Below are positions 60,161 through 64,000 of a stretch of 64,000 bases of DNA, piece after piece. Below the pieces are notes generated by a model. It was not told the origin of the DNA. It saw only the letters and a program-made list of their open reading frames with translations, and did not search any database. The stretch is from Lasiosphaeria ovina (taxonomy: Eukaryota; Ascomycota; Sordariomycetes; Sordariales; Lasiosphaeriaceae), in assembly GCA_033439765.1 (NCBI GenBank), contig JAULSN010000001.1, positions 6,448,001 to 6,512,000 of the forward strand. The letters run 5' to 3'. The position numbers and the translations under genes were made by a program. How positions within the stretch are numbered: the first letter of the stretch is position 1; every line of letters begins with the position of its first letter.

Positions 60161-62050
60161 ATGTTTCGTTTCTGGGCTTCTGAGTCGAGGGGAAGCGAAA
60201 AGACGGCAGACGCAAGCCATCCCCTGCCGTCGCCGGACTGCGCGGACTCCGTTCAGCGTGCGCCGGTTCTTTCCCAGAAGAGGAGGAGGCCGAGTTCCGT
60301 CGACACCACTGCATACCTCGGCGACTATCTGTCGGCCAAGCGTGCAAAGACAGAGCAGAATGGTGGTCTGCCGTCCCCGACATCTGCGTCGGCCGACGAC
60401 GACGAGTCTGCCATGTTACACAAGTTGAGCATAGCTCCGGACCCGGAACGTGCCAAAGATGTCATCCAGTACCAGTTTGGTCTCGAGATTCTTTTGAAGC
60501 ATGACGAACTTCGCCTCATCAACCAGGAATTGGCCAAGTGCCAAGTTGCTCTTGAGCAGCTCCGCCGCTGCCATCTCATTCCTTACCCTGTGCAGTCTCC
60601 GACCCCGAGTCAGATGCTGGAGATTAGCACCGGCAAGGGTCCTGCTCTGCAGTCGAAGCCTGGTCATGCCGTGCCGAAATGGGCTCCGCCTTTTGGTGTC
60701 GTTGACGGCCCTTACGCACGACATTATGCTAAGTGGCTAATCCCCGACCCCGTATTTGATGGCTTTCAACCGGAGCCTCAAGGTTTTGTAGAAGCCGGCA
60801 GGACCAAGAGCCTCACGGCCGAGGGCAGGACGACGCGGAACAGCATGTCTGACGGGGGTGCAAACTTTGGCAAGCCGCGACCTGCCCGCGGTCTAATAGG
60901 GCACAGGCTGCAAGCACTATCCAGTGGATATCCGCAGCCAAAGGACAAGCAAGCTCCCTGCGTTCTGAAGAGGTCGGATGGAGTTACAGTCAAGCTCATT
61001 TGCATCGACTGCAACCGGTGGGATTTTTCAAGCACTCAAGGCTTCATCAATCACTGTCGCATTGCGCACAGGAGAGATTTCAAGAGTCACGAGGAAGCTG
61101 CTGTTCATTGCGGACACCCTATCGACCTTGACGAAGGCGGTTCTGTTGCGCTTGACGAAAGCAAGACTCTTGTTCCTGTGACCTCTACTGTCGTCCACCC
61201 TCTTGCCCGCAATGAGTCAATTTCCGACCAACAAGGCTACAAGGCTCTTCTCTCACGCATCAACGCCTCGCTTGACCTTTATCACGCAGGCAAGCTACCG
61301 AACGTGAGATGCATACCAAGGGCTCTTTCTCCTACAGAAACTTCCGGTTTTGTTGGCTCTTCGGATACGCCCTATCTATCGCGGCTGATGCAGAGGAAGA
61401 AGCTGGGAGGCAACTTGAAAGACCAGGTGAACGATGCTAAGATCAAAGTGGATTGGGATCTGCTCTCGCCCGGAGAAGACTCTGATGACACAGATCAGAC
61501 AAACCCGTTAGATGGCGTGGAAATCCCGAAGGTCTTTTCAGCGCCTGCTGCACGCACACCCGCCGTTATGCGGATTCCGGCACGCTCAGCCGTATCCCCC
61601 CCGCCTTCAGCTTCAATTCCTTTGCCTCAAAGCAGCAAAGGCCGTGTTCCAACCCAACTGGGGCTGACCAACCTTCCCGACACTGTTTCCTCCGAACAGC
61701 CAGAGACTCCACTGTATGATGACGATATGGATGTGGATTTGAGTCCCAACACTGCAGCTAGCAACAATGCGCCATCCCTTGTTAGTGATGATGGGGAGTA
61801 CGATGATTCCGACGGATCTGCCTCCGACACAAGCGACGATGTGGAGACAGAGTCTGTTTCGGATGTCGCCGAAATAAATATTGAGGAAGATCATGATACT
61901 CGAGAGGTCACACCGCGGCCCATTCACCGCTGCCGGCCGCCCAGCAGTTCCGAGGTCAAACTCAGAAAGGACGATAACAGACACGTCACGTTCGTGGCCG
62001 CGCCTATTGCGAACGGCAATGCCAAGGCCAGGCGAAAGCAGAAGGCCTGA
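60161..62050 (+). CDS. AHC1: AHC1-like zinc-finger protein, ADA histone acetyltransferase complex component
   Basis: 629 aa from the first in-frame ATG (MFRFWASES); the frame is open upstream but only from a TTG. A single atypical C2H2 unit, C281-x2-C284-x13-H298-x4-H303 (LICIDCNRWDFSSTQGFINHCRIAH), is followed by RDFKSHEEAAVHCGHP, the block I associate with fungal Ahc1-type proteins. It is preceded by a helical segment with QYQFGLEILLKHDELRLINQELAKCQVALEQL (about residues 104-136), likely a coiled coil, and by a YARHYAKWLIPDP motif. The C-terminal 200 residues are acidic and disordered (runs of Asp/Ser) and end in a basic KARRKQKA. In yeast Ahc1 anchors the Gcn5-containing ADA complex, so nuclear chromatin function is the likely role. 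No introns. Confidence 0.7.
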   Translation: MFRFWASESRGSEKTADASHPLPSPDCADSVQRAPVLSQKRRRPSSVDTTAYLGDYLSAKRAKTEQNGGLPSPTSASADDDESAMLHKLSIAPDPERAKDVIQYQFGLEILLKHDELRLINQELAKCQVALEQLRRCHLIPYPVQSPTPSQMLEISTGKGPALQSKPGHAVPKWAPPFGVVDGPYARHYAKWLIPDPVFDGFQPEPQGFVEAGRTKSLTAEGRTTRNSMSDGGANFGKPRPARGLIGHRLQALSSGYPQPKDKQAPCVLKRSDGVTVKLICIDCNRWDFSSTQGFINHCRIAHRRDFKSHEEAAVHCGHPIDLDEGGSVALDESKTLVPVTSTVVHPLARNESISDQQGYKALLSRINASLDLYHAGKLPNVRCIPRALSPTETSGFVGSSDTPYLSRLMQRKKLGGNLKDQVNDAKIKVDWDLLSPGEDSDDTDQTNPLDGVEIPKVFSAPAARTPAVMRIPARSAVSPPPSASIPLPQSSKGRVPTQLGLTNLPDTVSSEQPETPLYDDDMDVDLSPNTAASNNAPSLVSDDGEYDDSDGSASDTSDDVETESVSDVAEINIEEDHDTREVTPRPIHRCRPPSSSEVKLRKDDNRHVTFVAAPIANGNAKARRKQKA

Positions 62051-63453
62051 ATTCGAGTCTTGTGCTGGATTCAACCCAGATGTTCCTCTTAACTGGAATC
62101 CATTCCGGCCTCTTTACAAATATTGCATTTTAATGCGTCGCGCGATTTCGATCATCCAGATTCCAGATTCTTGGACTCTATCACCTCGCTTCGACAACAG
62201 AAGGTCTTGAAGACGAATGTCCTTTTTTAACTTAAATATTATTTTCTTGCCTAGCCTGTTCTAGTCCAGCTGGGCGCTATGGAGAGGTTGCCTACACATT
62301 ATAAGGTAATGGACAGCCTTTGTGTTTTTTTTTCTACTCCGAGGCAAACAGATCTCTCCGTCCCGACGACAAATGGAAGAAAAGGGCCAGGATGGGCAAG
62401 TGTGGTTGGGCAAAAACTGTTTATTGCCCGTGTCATTCAAAGTAACATATCCTCTGTATCATAATACCATTAGCCTGTGCTTGTACTTAGAAGTGATGAA
62501 TGATATGAAAGCGGTGGTTGTCGTGCGTACTGTTATTATATCCCATGTTTAATTTACTGTGTTTGCAACCTGTCTTTACTCTGGGGAAACCCCTTTCTCA
62601 GCCGTAGGTTTACGTGGACGTGGGAGCTCGAAACAGAGCCCGAAAGAGAAAGTTCAAGAGAACGAGATGGAGAAATGTCACTGGAGAGTTCTTTTTTATT
62701 GGCCTAACTAAATATATCTTCTTGAGGTATCCGATGATGCTTGCACGCTGGGCTGTCTATGGCCTTGTTTGCTTGCTTGCTGACTACGCGAGTAATTCAA
62801 CGTCGAAATTTAATTTCTCGCCAAGGATCCGCCGATGAGCCAAGATCCTCAGGACCTAAGCTTGTTGCAATGCACAAACCTGTCGCCTCGCCCCTTTTCA
62901 CTGTCTCGGTGTCTCGCAAGTTCCATCATCTCCCCGCCAGCTTTAGATACCCTCCTCGGTTCGTTGCGAGGAGATGTACACTGTGATGGCAAGGGGATGA
63001 CATCGTGGTAGGGGCGGTAGGTAAATAAGAATATGGGTGTCTTCATCCGTATGAGCTAGTGCCTCTATGTTCGCAGACGCAGTTCTGAGAAATGGGTCGA
63101 GATATATGAGGTGGGGGAATGGGGTGACGATCAAAAGAAATGAGACGGATGTCTTCCCACTTCCAAACCAGCCCAGCACTCTGTCGACATAACACAGATG
63201 CGGGTTGGATGAGGCGGAAGAATTCGTCGACATAGCGCGAGAGGATCCCGATGGATACCCAGAAGACGGACACATCGTTTAACCCGAGCTGGGAAAAGCA
63301 ATGCAAACCCGGCATCTCTTCAATGGGCCAATGTATCCATGATGCTAAGTACGGAAAGGCCTAGGAGTGCTGGTCTTGCCTAATAAGAGCGATGTAGATG
63401 GAATCCATCGAAAAGAACAAAGGAGTTTGGCTGCTGTTTTTATAGCCATCGCA
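62051..63453. other. Convergent 3' intergenic region
   Basis: AT-rich flank between two converging genes. The small minus-strand frames near 62,850-63,315 lack ATGs at sensible positions and family likeness. No gene seen. Confidence 0.55.
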
Positions 63454-64000
63454 CTAGTCGATATCGATATCGATATCCAGATCCAGGGCACCAATAATGT
63501 CGTCGTCCATCAAAGGCTTGTGGATCGTGGGGATACCGGTTTTAGGTTGGTTGCGCTGCAGCTCCTGGAGCTTGGCCATATGCGGGGGCAGGCCAGATTT
63601 CTGCGCACCAAGACTCGGAGTGCCCTTTCCGTTCGCTGGGGTGGTTGCTCCACTGCCACCAGACGTGGTTTTTGCCCCTGCTGGCGTTTCTGGGCTGCTC
63701 CCATTCTTCTTACCATTGGCACGGGCTTCCTCAGCAACTTCTTCTCTCTCTAACTCACGGGCGCGGGCCCGCTCCTTCAGCTGGGCTTTCCGCACACTTT
63801 CGGCATTGCGGCGGCGATTCTCAGCATTGAGCATTGCGAGTCTCTCTTGCTGGTTTGGGCCTGCATTCTCGGCCTTCTTTTTCTGCGGAGTGAGTGACGT
63901 CTTGAAGGCCAGTCGTGGGACCTCCAGACTGTCAAGCTTTTCTTGAATCTTATTGGCGCCTTCCTCGTCGCCTCGTGCGTAAGCAAGATCGAGCTGCTTG
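63454..64000 (-). CDS. RTF1: RTF1, Paf1 complex subunit, C-terminal fragment (runs off window)
   Basis: The last 181 residues of a protein whose start lies right of the window. Reading from the edge: KQLDLAYARGDEEGANKIQE, then a VPRLAFKTSLTP block, QQERLAMLNAENRRRNAESV and a highly charged Arg/Glu/Ala helix (VRKAQLKERARARELEREE). A Gly/Thr/Pro/Lys-rich linker and a C terminus ending in alternating Asp-Ile follow. The charged coiled region after RLAFKTSLTP and the NRRRNAE(N/S)(I/V)RKAQ motif are typical of the C-terminal part of fungal Rtf1, which links the Paf1 complex to RNA polymerase II and H2B ubiquitination. The diagnostic Plus3 domain is outside the window, so the name is probable, not certain. 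The terminal Asp-Ile repeat is encoded by ATATCG-type hexamers and could vary in length. Confidence 0.6.
   Translation of the reverse strand, partial: KQLDLAYARGDEEGANKIQEKLDSLEVPRLAFKTSLTPQKKKAENAGPNQQERLAMLNAENRRRNAESVRKAQLKERARARELEREEVAEEARANGKKNGSSPETPAGAKTTSGGSGATTPANGKGTPSLGAQKSGLPPHMAKLQELQRNQPKTGIPTIHKPLMDDDIIGALDLDIDIDID

Overview
The window looks like nuclear DNA of a filamentous ascomycete (Pezizomycotina, most likely Sordariomycetes; I cannot name the species). The signs are short GT-AG introns with CTRAC-type branch points, roughly 50% GC with GC-richer exons, proline/serine/alanine-rich low-complexity tails, and many short TACCTA-type intergenic repeats. All products are chromosomal eukaryotic proteins. 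I found no CRISPR array, rRNA, intact tRNA, plasmid feature or recognisable transposon. Starts given here are ATG only; open frames beginning with TTG, GTG or CTG were trimmed to the first sensible ATG.

Left part (1-29,534), gene-dense. In order: a ferric reductase (+), a Crp1/Mdg1-like CBM48 protein with internal duplications (+), an RNF10/Mag2 RING protein (+), a small low-complexity protein (+), a GPI-anchored eight-cysteine surface protein (-), an Hv1 voltage-gated proton channel (-), a DUF4588/HAPSTR1-like protein (-), an ISWI chromatin remodeller (+), translation factor eIF3i (-), and trifunctional C1-tetrahydrofolate synthase (+), which carries a long in-frame N-terminal extension resembling a mitochondrial presequence.

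Middle part (29,535-41,542). A 12-kb stretch has no protein gene I can recognise. Its right half holds a cluster of palindromic GTACTGTAC elements. It leads into a large two-finger C2H2 / fungal-specific transcription factor gene (41,543-45,999). That gene contains a 480-nt, stop-free, frame-preserving segment flanked by splice sites (exitron-like).

Right part (47,444-64,000). In order: CTP:phosphocholine cytidylyltransferase (-), an F-box protein (-), a Tctex-type dynein light chain with a probable GC-AG intron (-), VTC1 (+), an Alba-domain protein (-), an Ahc1-like zinc-finger component of the ADA histone acetyltransferase (+), and the C-terminal end of a probable RTF1 (Paf1 complex), cut by the window edge (-).

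Most genes are housekeeping (chromatin, translation, one-carbon metabolism, phospholipid synthesis, polyphosphate). Neighbours are not co-functional and there is no sign of a secondary-metabolite cluster. The observations most worth following are the palindrome cluster in the gene desert, the dual-start C1-THF synthase, the exitron-like segment, the Hv1 channel and the GC-AG intron.
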